Source of the DNA: Phytohabitans houttuyneae | GTDB lineage: Bacteria; Actinomycetota; Actinomycetes; Mycobacteriales; Micromonosporaceae | DNA length: 64,000 nt | Assembly: GCF_011764425.1 (NCBI RefSeq) | Contig: NZ_BLPF01000001.1 | Location: 921,001-985,000, forward strand | Direction of reading: 5' to 3' | In this document: positions 17,109-24,662 of the stretch, in pieces | Numbering within the stretch: position 1 is the first letter of the stretch | How the letters are laid out: each line of letters begins with the position of its first letter | Notes under the pieces: generated by a model | Databases searched by the model: none | Seen by the model: only the letters and a program-made list of their open reading frames with translations | Told to the model about the DNA's origin: nothing | Position numbers and translations under genes: made by a program

Positions 17109-18440
17109 TCACGACGCGGCGGCGACAAGGCGGTGGGCGATCTCGGGGTGGGCGGCCCAGTGGAGGTGGAGGTAGGAGGCGTGCACGCCGCCCACCACGA
17201 AGCCCTCCGGCCCGGCGCCGCGCCAGGCCCACGCGGGTGCGCCGCCCGCCCGCGGGGTGACCGCCGTGCGGTGAAACTCGTGGCCGGTGACCCGCGTGCC
17301 GGCCGGCGCGACTGAGCTGTCGCTCAGCGCGACGGCGTCGCGGTAGCCGAGAGTGAGGCGGTCGGTCATCGTGGCGTCGGCGTCCAGCACGCCGCACATC
17401 TCGGCGCCGTCGAGCGTGCGGCACAGCCACAGCAGGCCCGCGCACTCGGCCGCGATCGGGGCGCCGCGCGCGGCCATCGCGGCCACCGCGGCGCGCAGTG
17501 GCGCGTTGGCGGCCAAGCGGTCCGCGTACACCTCGGGAAAGCCGCCACCCACCACCAGCGCCCGCGCCCCCTCGGGCAGCGCCTCGTCGCGCAGCGGATC
17601 CACTGTGGACACCTCGGCGCCGGCCGCGCGCAGCAGCTCGACCGTCTCCGGGTAGCCGAAACTGAAGGCCGGGCCGCCCGCGACCGCGACCACCGGGCGG
17701 CCCGGCATCGGCTCCACAGAGGAGGGTGTCCACGCCGCGGAGGCCAGCGGCGGCGCGGCCCGGGCCACCGCGAGCACCGCGTCGAGGTCGACGCCGGCGG
17801 TCACGAGGTCGGCGAGCGCGGACACCGACGCGGTGGCGTCGGCGGAACGCTCCACCACGGGCACCAGGCCCAGGTGCCGTGACGGCGCGGCGACCGCTGA
17901 GTGGCGGCGCAGCACGCCGAGCACCGGCGTGCCGACCTCCTCGCACGCGTCCCGCAGCAGCGCCTCGTGCCGGTCGGAGCCGACCCGGTTGAGGACCACG
18001 CCGGCCAGCCGCACGCTGCCGAACGACCGGAACCCGTGCACCAGCGCCGCCACCGACCGCCCCTGCGCGGACGCGTCGACGACGAGCAGGACCGGCGCGG
18101 CGAGCAGTGCGGCAACGTGCGCGGTGGAGCCGAAGTCGCCGGCGCCCACGCGCCCGTCGTACAGGCCCATCACGCCCTCGACCACCGCCAGCTCGGCACC
18201 CGCGGCGCCGTACGCGAAGAGCGGGCCGATCCGCTCCTCACCCACCAGCACCGGGTCGAGGTTGCGGCCGGGGCGGCCGGCGGCGAGCGTGTGGTAGCCC
18301 GGGTCGATGTAGTCGGGGCCCACCTTGAAACCGGCCACCCGCGTGCCCCGCGCGGCGAACGCGGCCAGCAGCCCCGTCGCGACCGTCGTCTTGCCGTGCC
18401 CGGAGGCGGGCGCCGCGATGACCAGGCGTGGGACGGTCAC
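17109..18440 (-). CDS. cobB: Hydrogenobyrinate a,c-diamide synthase
   Basis: 443 residues in CobB/CbiA order. An N-terminal dethiobiotin-synthetase-like ATPase (IAAPASGHGKTTVATGLLAA, GFKVGPDYIDPGYH, VVEGVMGLYDG) occupies ~1-190. A C-terminal class I glutamine amidotransferase-like domain (ALVVGGGFPEVYAD, nucleophile Cys in AAECAGLLWL, late GHEFHRTAV) occupies ~245-443. It amidates the a and c side chains of the corrin before cobalt insertion. GTG 18440 overlaps the cobO stop (GTGA); the open frame upstream is a shadow of cobO. This gene ends the chelatase-cobO-cobB operon. Confidence 0.95.
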   Translation of the reverse strand: MTVPRLVIAAPASGHGKTTVATGLLAAFAARGTRVAGFKVGPDYIDPGYHTLAAGRPGRNLDPVLVGEERIGPLFAYGAAGAELAVVEGVMGLYDGRVGAGDFGSTAHVAALLAAPVLLVVDASAQGRSVAALVHGFRSFGSVRLAGVVLNRVGSDRHEALLRDACEEVGTPVLGVLRRHSAVAAPSRHLGLVPVVERSADATASVSALADLVTAGVDLDAVLAVARAAPPLASAAWTPSSVEPMPGRPVVAVAGGPAFSFGYPETVELLRAAGAEVSTVDPLRDEALPEGARALVVGGGFPEVYADRLAANAPLRAAVAAMAARGAPIAAECAGLLWLCRTLDGAEMCGVLDADATMTDRLTLGYRDAVALSDSSVAPAGTRVTGHEFHRTAVTPRAGGAPAWAWRGAGPEGFVVGGVHASYLHLHWAAHPEIAHRLVAAAS

Positions 18441-19039
18441 CACTCGATGCCCTGCTGCCCCTTGCGCCCCGCGTCCATCGGATGCTTGACCTTCGTCATG
18501 TCGGTCACCAGGTCGGCCGCGGCGACGAGGTCGGGGTGCGCCTCGCGCCCGGTGACCACCACGTGCTGCGAGCCGGGCCGGTCGCGCAGCGCCGCCACGA
18601 CGTCCGCGACGTCGACCCAACCCCACTTCATCGGGTACGTGAACTCGTCGAGCACATAGAACCGGTAGGCTTCCGCGGCCAGGTCGCGTTTGACCTGCGC
18701 CCACCCCTCGGCCGCCTCCGCCGCGTGGTCGCGCTCCGTGCCGGGGCGCTGGATCCACGACCAGCCCTCGCCCATCTTGTGCCAGGTGACCGCGCCGCCC
18801 TCGCCGGTGCGGCCGAGCGCGCGGAGCGCCGCCTCCTCACCGACCTTCCACTTCGGACTCTTCACGAACTGGTACACCACGATCGGCCAGCCGGCACTCC
18901 ACGCCCGCAGCGCCATCCCGAACGCGGCCGTGGACTTGCCCTTGCCCTGTCCGGTGTGGACGGCCAGGACGGGCTGGCGCCGCCGCTCGCGCGTGGTGAG
19001 CCCGTCGTCTGGCACGGTGTCCGGCTTGCCCTGCGGCAT
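18437..19039 (-). CDS. cobO: Cob(I)yrinic acid a,c-diamide adenosyltransferase (CobO/BtuR)
   Basis: 200 residues. P-loop HTGQGKGKSTAAFG near residue 30, then YQFVKSPKWKVGE, and YVLDEFTYPMKWGWVDV as the acidic Walker B-like region. C-terminal VVTGREAHPDLVAAADLVTD is typical of the BtuR/CobO family. It transfers the 5'-deoxyadenosyl group of ATP to Co(I). ATG 19039 is chosen because the in-frame codons upstream overlap the preceding gene; the ATG shares a base with that stop. It overlaps cobB by 4 bases. Confidence 0.96.
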   Translation of the reverse strand: MPQGKPDTVPDDGLTTRERRRQPVLAVHTGQGKGKSTAAFGMALRAWSAGWPIVVYQFVKSPKWKVGEEAALRALGRTGEGGAVTWHKMGEGWSWIQRPGTERDHAAEAAEGWAQVKRDLAAEAYRFYVLDEFTYPMKWGWVDVADVVAALRDRPGSQHVVVTGREAHPDLVAAADLVTDMTKVKHPMDAGRKGQQGIEW

Positions 19040-20910
19040 CAGGCCGCCCTCCCCAACCGGTTGGTGGCTGACAGCTGCGCGAGCGGCACGCACGGCGCGT
19101 CGAGCGCCACGGCCAGCCGCCGCGCGAGGCCCAGCCGCACCGGCCCGGCCTCGCAGTCGACCACAACGGACGTGGTGCCGGCCAGTGACGGCACCACGCC
19201 CAGCGGGTCGGGTCCCGCCGTGTTGCGGCCGTCGGTGACGAGCACGAGCAGCGGGCGGCGGCGTGGATCCCGGCGGCGCTCGGCGCGCAGCGTGCGCGCG
19301 GCCGCCTCCAGCCCGGCGGCCAGCGGTGTGCGACCGCCGGTGCGCAGGCGGGCGAGCTTCTGCACGCCCACCTCGTGGCTGGAGGTCGGCGGCAGCACCT
19401 CGTCCGCGCCGGCGCCCCGAAATGTGATCATGCCGACCCGGTCGCGCCGCTGGTAGGCGTCGCGCAGCAGTGACAGCACCGCCGCCTTGACGGTCGTCAT
19501 CCGCTGCCGCGCGGCCATCGAGCCGGACGCGTCGACGACAAAGAGCACGAGGTTGGACTCCTTGCCCACGTGCACCGCCTCGCGCAGGTCGGCCGGCTCG
19601 ACAGTGCGGCTGCCCCGCGCGGCCGCCGCCAGCAGCGTGGCGGGCAGGTGCGGCGCACCGGCGCCCTGCGGCAGGCGCGCGCCGACCACGCGGCCGCGCC
19701 GGGCGTACGCGAGTGAGCGCCGGCCCGCGTGTGCCCGCTCCCCGGTCTTGGGCAGCGTCAGCACACGCGGCCGGTACGGCTGTCCGGGCGCGGCGGCCGC
19801 CTGCTCCGCCGCGTCATCGCCCGCACTGTCCTCACCGTCCTCATCGGACCGCGTGCCACGGCCGCCCGGCGGGTCCGGCTCCGGCTGCGGGTCCTCATTG
19901 GACAGTGTTTCCTCCAGCCGCTCCTCGTCGGTGCCGGGCGGGTCGAGCGGGTCGCGGCGGCGCCGGTGCGGCAGCGCCAGCCGGGCGGCGTCCCGGATGT
20001 CGCCGGCGCTCACCTCGTCCCGCCCGTGCCACGCCGCGAGCGTCAGCGCCGCCCGCGCCACGACGATGTCGGCGCGCAGGCCGTCCACTCCGTACGCCAA
20101 GCAGATGCGGGCGATCCGGTCCAGCTCGCCGTCCGGCAGCCGCACCGAAGCCAGCCTCTCCCGCGCGGCCACGATCCGCCCGGCCAGCTCGGCATCCTCG
20201 GCCGCCCAGCGCGCGGCGAAGCCGTCCGGGTCCGCGTCGTACGCCAGGCGCCGCCGCACCACCTCGGCCCGCGGCGCGGGCTCGTCCGGCGAGGTCACCG
20301 ACACCACGAGGCCGAAGCGGTCGACGAGCTGCGGGCGCGGCTCGCCCTCCTCCGGGTTCATCGTGCCGACGAGCAGGAAGCGCGCCGCGTGCTTGACCGA
20401 CACACCGTCCCGCTCCACGTGCGCGCGGCCCATCGCCGCCGCGTCGAGCAGCAGGTCGACCAGGTGGTCGGGAAGGAGGTTGACCTCGTCCACATAGAGC
20501 AGTCCACGGTGGGCGGTGGCCAGAATCCCTGGCTCGTAAGCCTTTACGCCGTCGGCGAGCGCGCGCTGGATGTCGAGCGTACCGACCACGCGGTCCTCCG
20601 TCGCGCCCACCGGAAGCTCCACAAGGGACGATCGGCGCCGGGTGACCGGCGGGTCGGCGGCGTGCGGCCCGTCGGGGCACTCGGCGTCGGGCGCGGCCGG
20701 ATCACAGGCGAAGCGGCAGCCGCGGACCGCGTCGATCTCGGGCAGCAGCGCGGCGAGCGCGCGCACGACTGTCGACTTCGCGGTGCCCTTCTCGCCGCGG
20801 ACGAGCACGCCGCCGATCGCCGGGTTGACGGCGGTGAGCAGCAGTGCGAGCCGCAGGTCGGCGAGGCCGACGATCGCGGAGAACGGGTAGGCCGCGGGCA
20901 TGCCGGCCAT
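19039..20910 (-). CDS. Fused ChlI/ChlD-type AAA+ and vWA chelatase subunit
   Basis: 623 residues. AAA+ module ~10-330 with Walker A RGEKGTAKST, Walker B YVDEVNLLPDHLVDLLLDAA, sensor-like LVGTMNPEEGEPRPQLVDRF and an arginine-finger region. An acidic, proline-rich linker follows (~335-385), then a vWA domain ~430-623 with MIDAS DASGSMA and DGRNTAG. This matches a magnesium-chelatase I+D fusion. Between cobO and a B12 riboswitch it most likely supplies the ATPase for CobN in place of CobS and CobT, neither of which is in the window; that pairing is inference. Starts at ATG 20910 or ATG 20901. Divergent from the cbt operon. Confidence 0.88.
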   Translation of the reverse strand: MAGMPAAYPFSAIVGLADLRLALLLTAVNPAIGGVLVRGEKGTAKSTVVRALAALLPEIDAVRGCRFACDPAAPDAECPDGPHAADPPVTRRRSSLVELPVGATEDRVVGTLDIQRALADGVKAYEPGILATAHRGLLYVDEVNLLPDHLVDLLLDAAAMGRAHVERDGVSVKHAARFLLVGTMNPEEGEPRPQLVDRFGLVVSVTSPDEPAPRAEVVRRRLAYDADPDGFAARWAAEDAELAGRIVAARERLASVRLPDGELDRIARICLAYGVDGLRADIVVARAALTLAAWHGRDEVSAGDIRDAARLALPHRRRRDPLDPPGTDEERLEETLSNEDPQPEPDPPGGRGTRSDEDGEDSAGDDAAEQAAAAPGQPYRPRVLTLPKTGERAHAGRRSLAYARRGRVVGARLPQGAGAPHLPATLLAAAARGSRTVEPADLREAVHVGKESNLVLFVVDASGSMAARQRMTTVKAAVLSLLRDAYQRRDRVGMITFRGAGADEVLPPTSSHEVGVQKLARLRTGGRTPLAAGLEAAARTLRAERRRDPRRRPLLVLVTDGRNTAGPDPLGVVPSLAGTTSVVVDCEAGPVRLGLARRLAVALDAPCVPLAQLSATNRLGRAA

Positions 20911-20944
20911 GCTGGCCCAGCCGGAGGGCTGGCGTCAAACACCT

Positions 20945-21105
20945 GTCCGGAGTTACGCTGCCCACGCCACGGTGCTCGGGAAGCCGGTGAGATTCCGGCG
21001 TGGTCCTCGCCACTGTGACCGGGGAGTGCTCCCCCGCTGCACCACTGGACCGGCGACGGTCTGGGAAGGTCGTGGGAGCGCGTTGATCCGGGAGCCAGGA
21101 GACCG
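20945..21105 (+). promoter_or_regulatory. Cobalamin riboswitch upstream of cbtB-cbtA
   Basis: Plus-strand B12-box pattern: GGGAAGCCGGTGAGATTCCGG at 20979-20999 (written here without its 5' stem), then GTGGTCCTCGCCACTGTGA, a stem pair GGGGAGTG / CACCACTGG-like segment, and GATCCGGGAGCCAGGAGACC near 21086-21105. It precedes cbtB by ~55 bases. Expected to shut off cobalt uptake when corrinoid is plentiful. It starts ~35 bases from the divergent chelatase gene, which lies on the other strand and is not under its direct control. Confidence 0.9.
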
Positions 21106-21159
21106 GCCGTGGCAGTTGGACCGCATCGCCACGAGGCATGGACGAGAGGAACACCTGGC

Positions 21160-21348
21160 ATGGCCGCACCCTCGCCACCCACCGCATCCGTCACCCAGAT
21201 CCGCGTGCCCGTCGCCGCTTGGCTGCTCGTGGCGTTCGCACTGCTCGCGGTGTTCGTGTTGTTGCAGCTCAACGGCACAGCGTTCGCGGAGCAGATCCAC
21301 GAGTTCACACACGACGGGCGGCACGCGCTCGGCGTTCCCTGCCACTAG
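21160..21348 (+). CDS. cbtB: CbtB cobalt-transporter small subunit
   Basis: 62 residues with one membrane segment (VAAWLLVAFALLAVFVLLQL) and a His-rich C-terminus, HEFTHDGRHALGVPCH, that matches the metal-binding tail of CbtB. CbtAB is a predicted cobalt uptake system usually found behind B12 riboswitches. ATG 21160 has AGAGGA at ~9-base spacing; the frame is open upstream but those codons lie in the riboswitch exit. Followed 4 bases later by cbtA. Confidence 0.9.
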   Translation: MAAPSPPTASVTQIRVPVAAWLLVAFALLAVFVLLQLNGTAFAEQIHEFTHDGRHALGVPCH

Positions 21349-21352
21349 CGCC

Positions 21353-22084
21353 ATGTCCTCCCTCACCCTCGGCGCCGTGCTGCGCCGGGCGGCTCTGGCC
21401 GGGCTGTTCGCCGGCGTGGCCGCCGCGCTCGTCGCGCTGCTCGTCGTCGAGCCGCAGATCGACAAGGCGCTCGTGATCGAGGAGACCCGTTCCGGAGCGG
21501 GAGCGCATGAGGAGCCGGTCTTCGGCCGCGCGACACAGGTGTTCGGCGGCATGCTCGCGGCGGTCGCCGTCGCCGTGTGCCTCGCGCTCGTGGTGGGCGT
21601 GGTCTTCGCCCGGGTGCGGCACCGGCTGCCGGCCACCACCGACTTTGGACGGTCGGCGCTGCTGGCGTTGATCGGCTTCACGACGGTCGTGCTGCTGCCC
21701 GCGCTCAAGTACCCGCCAAACCCGCCCGGCGTCGGCGACCCGGACACCGTCACCGAGCGCACCGTGCAGTACCTGACGCTGATCGCGGCCGCGGTCGCCG
21801 TGACGTGGCTCGCCTTCCTCGTGCACGACCGCTTGGCCGCCCGCCCGTGGCCGCCGGCCCACCGCGCGGCGCTCGCGGTGTCGGTCGCCGCCGTCGGATA
21901 CATCGCGCTGCTCATGACGTGGCCGGCCAGCCCCGACAGCGTGCCCTCGGACATCCCGGCCGCCCTGCTGTGGGACTTCCGGCTGGCGTCGCTGGGCGAG
22001 CTGGCGACACTGTGGACGGTGCTGGGGCTGGGCTTCGGCCTGCTGCTGACGCCCCGCACGGTCGCGGCGCCCGCGCCGGCGTGA
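21353..22084 (+). CDS. cbtA: CbtA cobalt-transporter membrane subunit
   Basis: 243 residues with about six hydrophobic segments, including LAGLFAGVAAALVALLVVEP, MLAAVAVAVCLALVVGVVFA, LLALIGFTTVVLLPALKYPP, YLTLIAAAVAVTWLAFLV and a C-terminal LWTVLGLGFGLLL. The ALIVIEET-like VIEETR and the KYPPNPPGVGDP loop are typical of CbtA. It would form the cobalt channel with CbtB. Its stop overlaps the start of a 2Fe-2S protein (GTGA), so three genes share the riboswitch-controlled transcript. Confidence 0.9.
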   Translation: MSSLTLGAVLRRAALAGLFAGVAAALVALLVVEPQIDKALVIEETRSGAGAHEEPVFGRATQVFGGMLAAVAVAVCLALVVGVVFARVRHRLPATTDFGRSALLALIGFTTVVLLPALKYPPNPPGVGDPDTVTERTVQYLTLIAAAVAVTWLAFLVHDRLAARPWPPAHRAALAVSVAAVGYIALLMTWPASPDSVPSDIPAALLWDFRLASLGELATLWTVLGLGFGLLLTPRTVAAPAPA

Positions 22085-22437
22085 GCGCGGTCACGGTCAC
22101 GGTGTGCCGCGGCTGCTGCTGCGGCACCGCCCGCAAACACCCGGGCGTCGACCACGACGGCCAGGTGGGTCGCCTGCGCGCCGCGGCGGGCCACCACCAT
22201 CGGGTGCGGACCAGCGGCTGCCTCAACGTCTGCGGCGAGTCCAACGTGGTCGTCGTGCAGCCCGCACCCGAGGCGCGGCGCGGTGGCGCCCGCCCGGTGT
22301 GGCTGGGCACCGTGCTCGACGGCGACGTGGAGTCGCGCATCGCCGAGTGGGTGCGCGCCGGCGGTCCCGGCGTGGCGCCGATGCCGCCCGCTCTTCGGGC
22401 ACTGGCCTTCCCGGCGCCGCGGTGGAAGGCACACTGA
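22081..22437 (+). CDS. Thioredoxin-like (2Fe-2S) ferredoxin-domain protein
   Basis: 118 residues. CRGCCCGTARKHPGVDHDGQ at the N-terminus and SGCLNVCGESNVVVVQP supply the four cysteines of a thioredoxin-like 2Fe-2S ferredoxin fold; HHHRVRT lies between. The C-terminal half lacks motifs. Translationally coupled to cbtA and under the same riboswitch, so it is probably involved in cobalt or corrin metabolism, for example electron supply or metal delivery; the actual reaction is unknown. GTG 22081. Confidence 0.8.
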   Translation: MSAVTVTVCRGCCCGTARKHPGVDHDGQVGRLRAAAGHHHRVRTSGCLNVCGESNVVVVQPAPEARRGGARPVWLGTVLDGDVESRIAEWVRAGGPGVAPMPPALRALAFPAPRWKAH

Positions 22438-22441
22438 GATC

Positions 22442-22849
22442 ATGACTGTGCGACAGCTGCGACTGGCCGTGACGGCCGACGACTACGAGGCCGCGCTCCG
22501 CTTCTACCGCGACGTGCTCGGGCTGACCGAGCAGGCGACCTACCACCGCCCTGACGGGGACGGGCGGGTCACGATCCTGGAGGCGGGCCGGGCGACGCTG
22601 GAGCTGATCGAGCCGTCCTACGCCGAGTACATCGACGACGTCGAGGTGGGGCGCCGGGTGGCCGGGCACGTGCGGGTGGCCTTCGAGGTGGAGGACTCGG
22701 CGGCGGCGACCGCGCGGGCCGCCGAGGCGGGCCTCGAGGTGATCGCCGAGCCGCGGCGCACCCCGTGGGACTCGCTCAACGCCCGCGTCGACGGCCCGGC
22801 CCACCTGCAGCTGACGATCTTTCAGGAGCTGGGCGAGTCAGCGCAGTGA
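22442..22849 (+). CDS. VOC-family (glyoxalase/bleomycin-resistance fold) protein
   Basis: 135 residues. The two betaalphabetabetabeta halves are visible as LRLAVTADDYEAALRFYRDVLG and VRVAFEVEDSAAATARAAEAG, with the metal-site-like LELIEP and LQLTIF strands. Such proteins include glyoxalases, dioxygenases and drug-binding proteins; nothing fixes the substrate. ATG 22442 is 4 bases after the preceding stop, so it may still belong to the cbt transcript. Its 3' end overlaps the convergent MmcQ/YjbR gene by 12 bases. Confidence 0.8.
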   Translation: MTVRQLRLAVTADDYEAALRFYRDVLGLTEQATYHRPDGDGRVTILEAGRATLELIEPSYAEYIDDVEVGRRVAGHVRVAFEVEDSAAATARAAEAGLEVIAEPRRTPWDSLNARVDGPAHLQLTIFQELGESAQ

Positions 22850-23185
22850 CGCCTCGTACTCCGCGATGACCTTCTTGGGCACGCACATCCGCCAGGCGTC
22901 GGTGACGAGCTCGCGCATCTCCGCCTCGTCGATCTTCGCGAGCCAGACCTGCACCCAGTTGTAGCGCTCGTCCGACTTGATCGGCATGAAGAACTTGTCC
23001 GGCTCGGCAGCGATCAGCGCGGCGCGCTCCTCCTTCGGGTAGCCGAAGCCCATCTCGGTCTCGTCCCGGGAGAGCGCCACGAAAACGATCTGGCCGACCC
23101 GGAACTTCACGCGGTCGCGCACCATCGCCTCGTACGCGCGCGGGAGCGAGAGCGCCACCGCGCGGATGTCGTCCGCGGTCACCAT
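22838..23185 (-). CDS. MmcQ/YjbR-family DNA-binding-like protein
   Basis: 115 residues. Features of the CyaY-like double-wing family: ADDIRAVALSLPRAYEAMVR at the N-terminus, VKFRVGQIVFVALSRDET, PDKFFMPIKSDERYNWVQVW, and C-terminal ELVTDAWRMCVPKKVIAEY. Members are common single-domain proteins of unsettled function, sometimes proposed to bind DNA. A second member is encoded on the plus strand at 23677. Divergent from the membrane-protein gene at 23264; the 78-base gap contains CTAGACAGTGGCTAG. Confidence 0.82.
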   Translation of the reverse strand: MVTADDIRAVALSLPRAYEAMVRDRVKFRVGQIVFVALSRDETEMGFGYPKEERAALIAAEPDKFFMPIKSDERYNWVQVWLAKIDEAEMRELVTDAWRMCVPKKVIAEYEASLR

Positions 23186-23263
23186 CGGCCTACCGTACCT
23201 CCGGCGCCCGTGCTATGGTCGGCCCGTAACTAGACAGTGGCTAGATCGAGATGGGACAAGATC

Positions 23264-23671
23264 ATGTTGCTGAGCGACGAAAGCCGGTACGTCGCCGGCG
23301 TGCTGCTGATCACGATCGTGACGATCGAGTTCGGCGGCTGGTTCATGACGAAGATCGTCCGCGGCCAGGTGCCGATGACCGACTTCCAGAAGGCGTTCGC
23401 GCGGGCCGGCCACGCCCACGCCGGGGTGCTCGTGACGCTCGGCCTGATCTGCCAGGTGCTCGCCGACGCCACCACCTTGAGCGGCGCGGCCGACTGGGTC
23501 GCGCGCCTCGGCGTTCCGGCGGCCGCGATCCTCATGTCGGGCGGCTTCTTCGCCTCCTCCGCCGGGCGCGGCATCACCCAGCCCAACCGCTTCTTCTGGG
23601 TCCTCTGGCTCGGCGCGGCCGCCCTCGCCGCCGGCACGGTCACCCTCGGCGTCGGTCTTCTCATAGCCTGA
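23264..23671 (+). CDS. Small four-helix membrane protein, unknown function
   Basis: 135 residues with about four transmembrane segments: VAGVLLITIVTIEFGGWFM, a region around AHAGVLVTLGLICQVLADA, VPAAAILMSGGFFASSAG and FFWVLWLGAAALAAGTVTLG. A polar stretch TDFQKAFARAGHAHAG with two histidines lies between helices 1 and 2, and could bind metal or haem. ATG 23264 has GGGAC at ~8 bases; GTG 23237 is in frame. I do not recognise the family. Six bases separate it from the next gene. Confidence 0.7.
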   Translation: MLLSDESRYVAGVLLITIVTIEFGGWFMTKIVRGQVPMTDFQKAFARAGHAHAGVLVTLGLICQVLADATTLSGAADWVARLGVPAAAILMSGGFFASSAGRGITQPNRFFWVLWLGAAALAAGTVTLGVGLLIA

Positions 23672-23676
23672 GGGGC

Positions 23677-24018
23677 ATGACGTGGGATGAGCTGCTGGCG
23701 TACTGCCTGGCCAAGCCGGGTGCGTGGCAGGACGAGCCCTGGGAGGGCGACGTCGTGGTGAAGGTCGGCAGCAAGATCTTCGCGTTCCTCGGGTCCGGCG
23801 AGGGCGTCGGCGTCAAGTGCGGGCCCAACCGCGAGGTCGCCGACGAGTGGCTGCTCCGCTACCCCGAGGACGCGTCGGCGTCGGCCTACATCGGCCGCTC
23901 CGGGTGGAACTCCCTCCGCATCGGCGGCAAGATCCCCGACGACGAGATCCGCGAGGCGGTCGACGGCTCGTACGACGCGGTGCTCGCCAAACTACCCAAA
24001 CGCGAGCGCCCTACCTGA
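23677..24018 (+). CDS. MmcQ/YjbR-family protein (second copy)
   Basis: 113 residues. MTWDELLAYCLAKPGAWQDE, VVVKVGSKIFAFLGSGEG, VKCGPNREVADEWLLRYPED, and C-terminal WNSLRIGGKIPDDEIREAVD identify the family. It differs clearly from the neighbour at 22838, so this is not a recent duplication. ATG 23677 follows GAGGGG by two bases, and the gene may be co-transcribed with the small membrane protein. Function unknown beyond fold. Confidence 0.82.
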   Translation: MTWDELLAYCLAKPGAWQDEPWEGDVVVKVGSKIFAFLGSGEGVGVKCGPNREVADEWLLRYPEDASASAYIGRSGWNSLRIGGKIPDDEIREAVDGSYDAVLAKLPKRERPT

Positions 24019-24054
24019 CACCGGTTGTCAGGGTCGTGCGGCATGCTGTGGCAC

Positions 24055-24459
24055 ATGACGGAGTACGCCAAGGGCACGTTCACCATCGACGGCTGGGACC
24101 AGGAAACCTTCGACGAGGCCGAGGCCGAGGGCGCGACGCTGGCGCAGGCGACGGTGACGAAGACCTTCACCGGTGACCTGACCGGCACGAGCAGCACCCG
24201 CATCCTGATGTGCACGACGCAGGTCGAGACCTCCGCGGCCTACGTGGGGTTCGAGCGCTTCAGCGGCACGGCCGGCGGGCGGACCGGCACGTTCGTCCTG
24301 CACCACAGTGCCACCGCCGACGCGGACGCCGGCCAGGCACTGCACTGGGCCATCGTGCCCGACTCCGGCACCGGCGACCTCCGCACCATCCGCGGCACCG
24401 GCCAGATCACCGTCGACGCCGACGGTGGCCACGCATACACCCTGGAGTACACGCTCTAG
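24055..24459 (+). CDS. DUF3224-family protein
   Basis: 134 residues from ATG 24055. Pattern of DUF3224: AKGTFTIDGWDQETFDEAEA near the start, VTKTFTGDLTGTSSTRIL, YVGFERFSGTAGGRTGTFVL, and the C-terminal strand GTGQITVDADGGHAYTLEYT. A compact beta-barrel-like, soluble protein; no enzymatic residues are known for the family. The frame is open to ATG 24025, but the family starts near the chosen codon. Copy 3 of the dispersed element begins 48 bases after its stop. Confidence 0.82.
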   Translation: MTEYAKGTFTIDGWDQETFDEAEAEGATLAQATVTKTFTGDLTGTSSTRILMCTTQVETSAAYVGFERFSGTAGGRTGTFVLHHSATADADAGQALHWAIVPDSGTGDLRTIRGTGQITVDADGGHAYTLEYTL

Positions 24460-24507
24460 CTCTGGTCCGGACCCCACGACCTTGAAAGATCCAACCCAAA
24501 GAGATCC

Positions 24508-24576
24508 GGGCTACCGCGACGTCCGCCGTGGTCTAGACCGTTGCTCCCGCGGCCTCACCCTCCGCGGTCGCCAGGC
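24508..24576 (+). repeat. Dispersed structured element, copy 3 (left part)
   Basis: Matches 642-710 with a few changes. The palindrome GGTCCGGACC of copies 1 and 2 is here GGTCTAGACC (24530-24539), two changes that keep it self-complementary. The right end of copies 1 and 2 is missing. Instead CCTCACCCTCCGCGGTCGC (24553-24571) recurs as its exact reverse complement at 24738-24756. Confidence 0.75.
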
Positions 24577-24662
24577 GCCGGGAGTGCGCGAGTCAGCCCG
24601 CAGTTCGGCACCGTCGTCGCAGTCTGTGACTGTCGATCAGTTGGGGTCGGTGTCAGCCTCGA

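Noticed and set aside
23229-23247. CTAGACAGTGGCTAG as an operator before the small membrane protein
   Set aside because: Arms of only four bases; too short to separate from chance.
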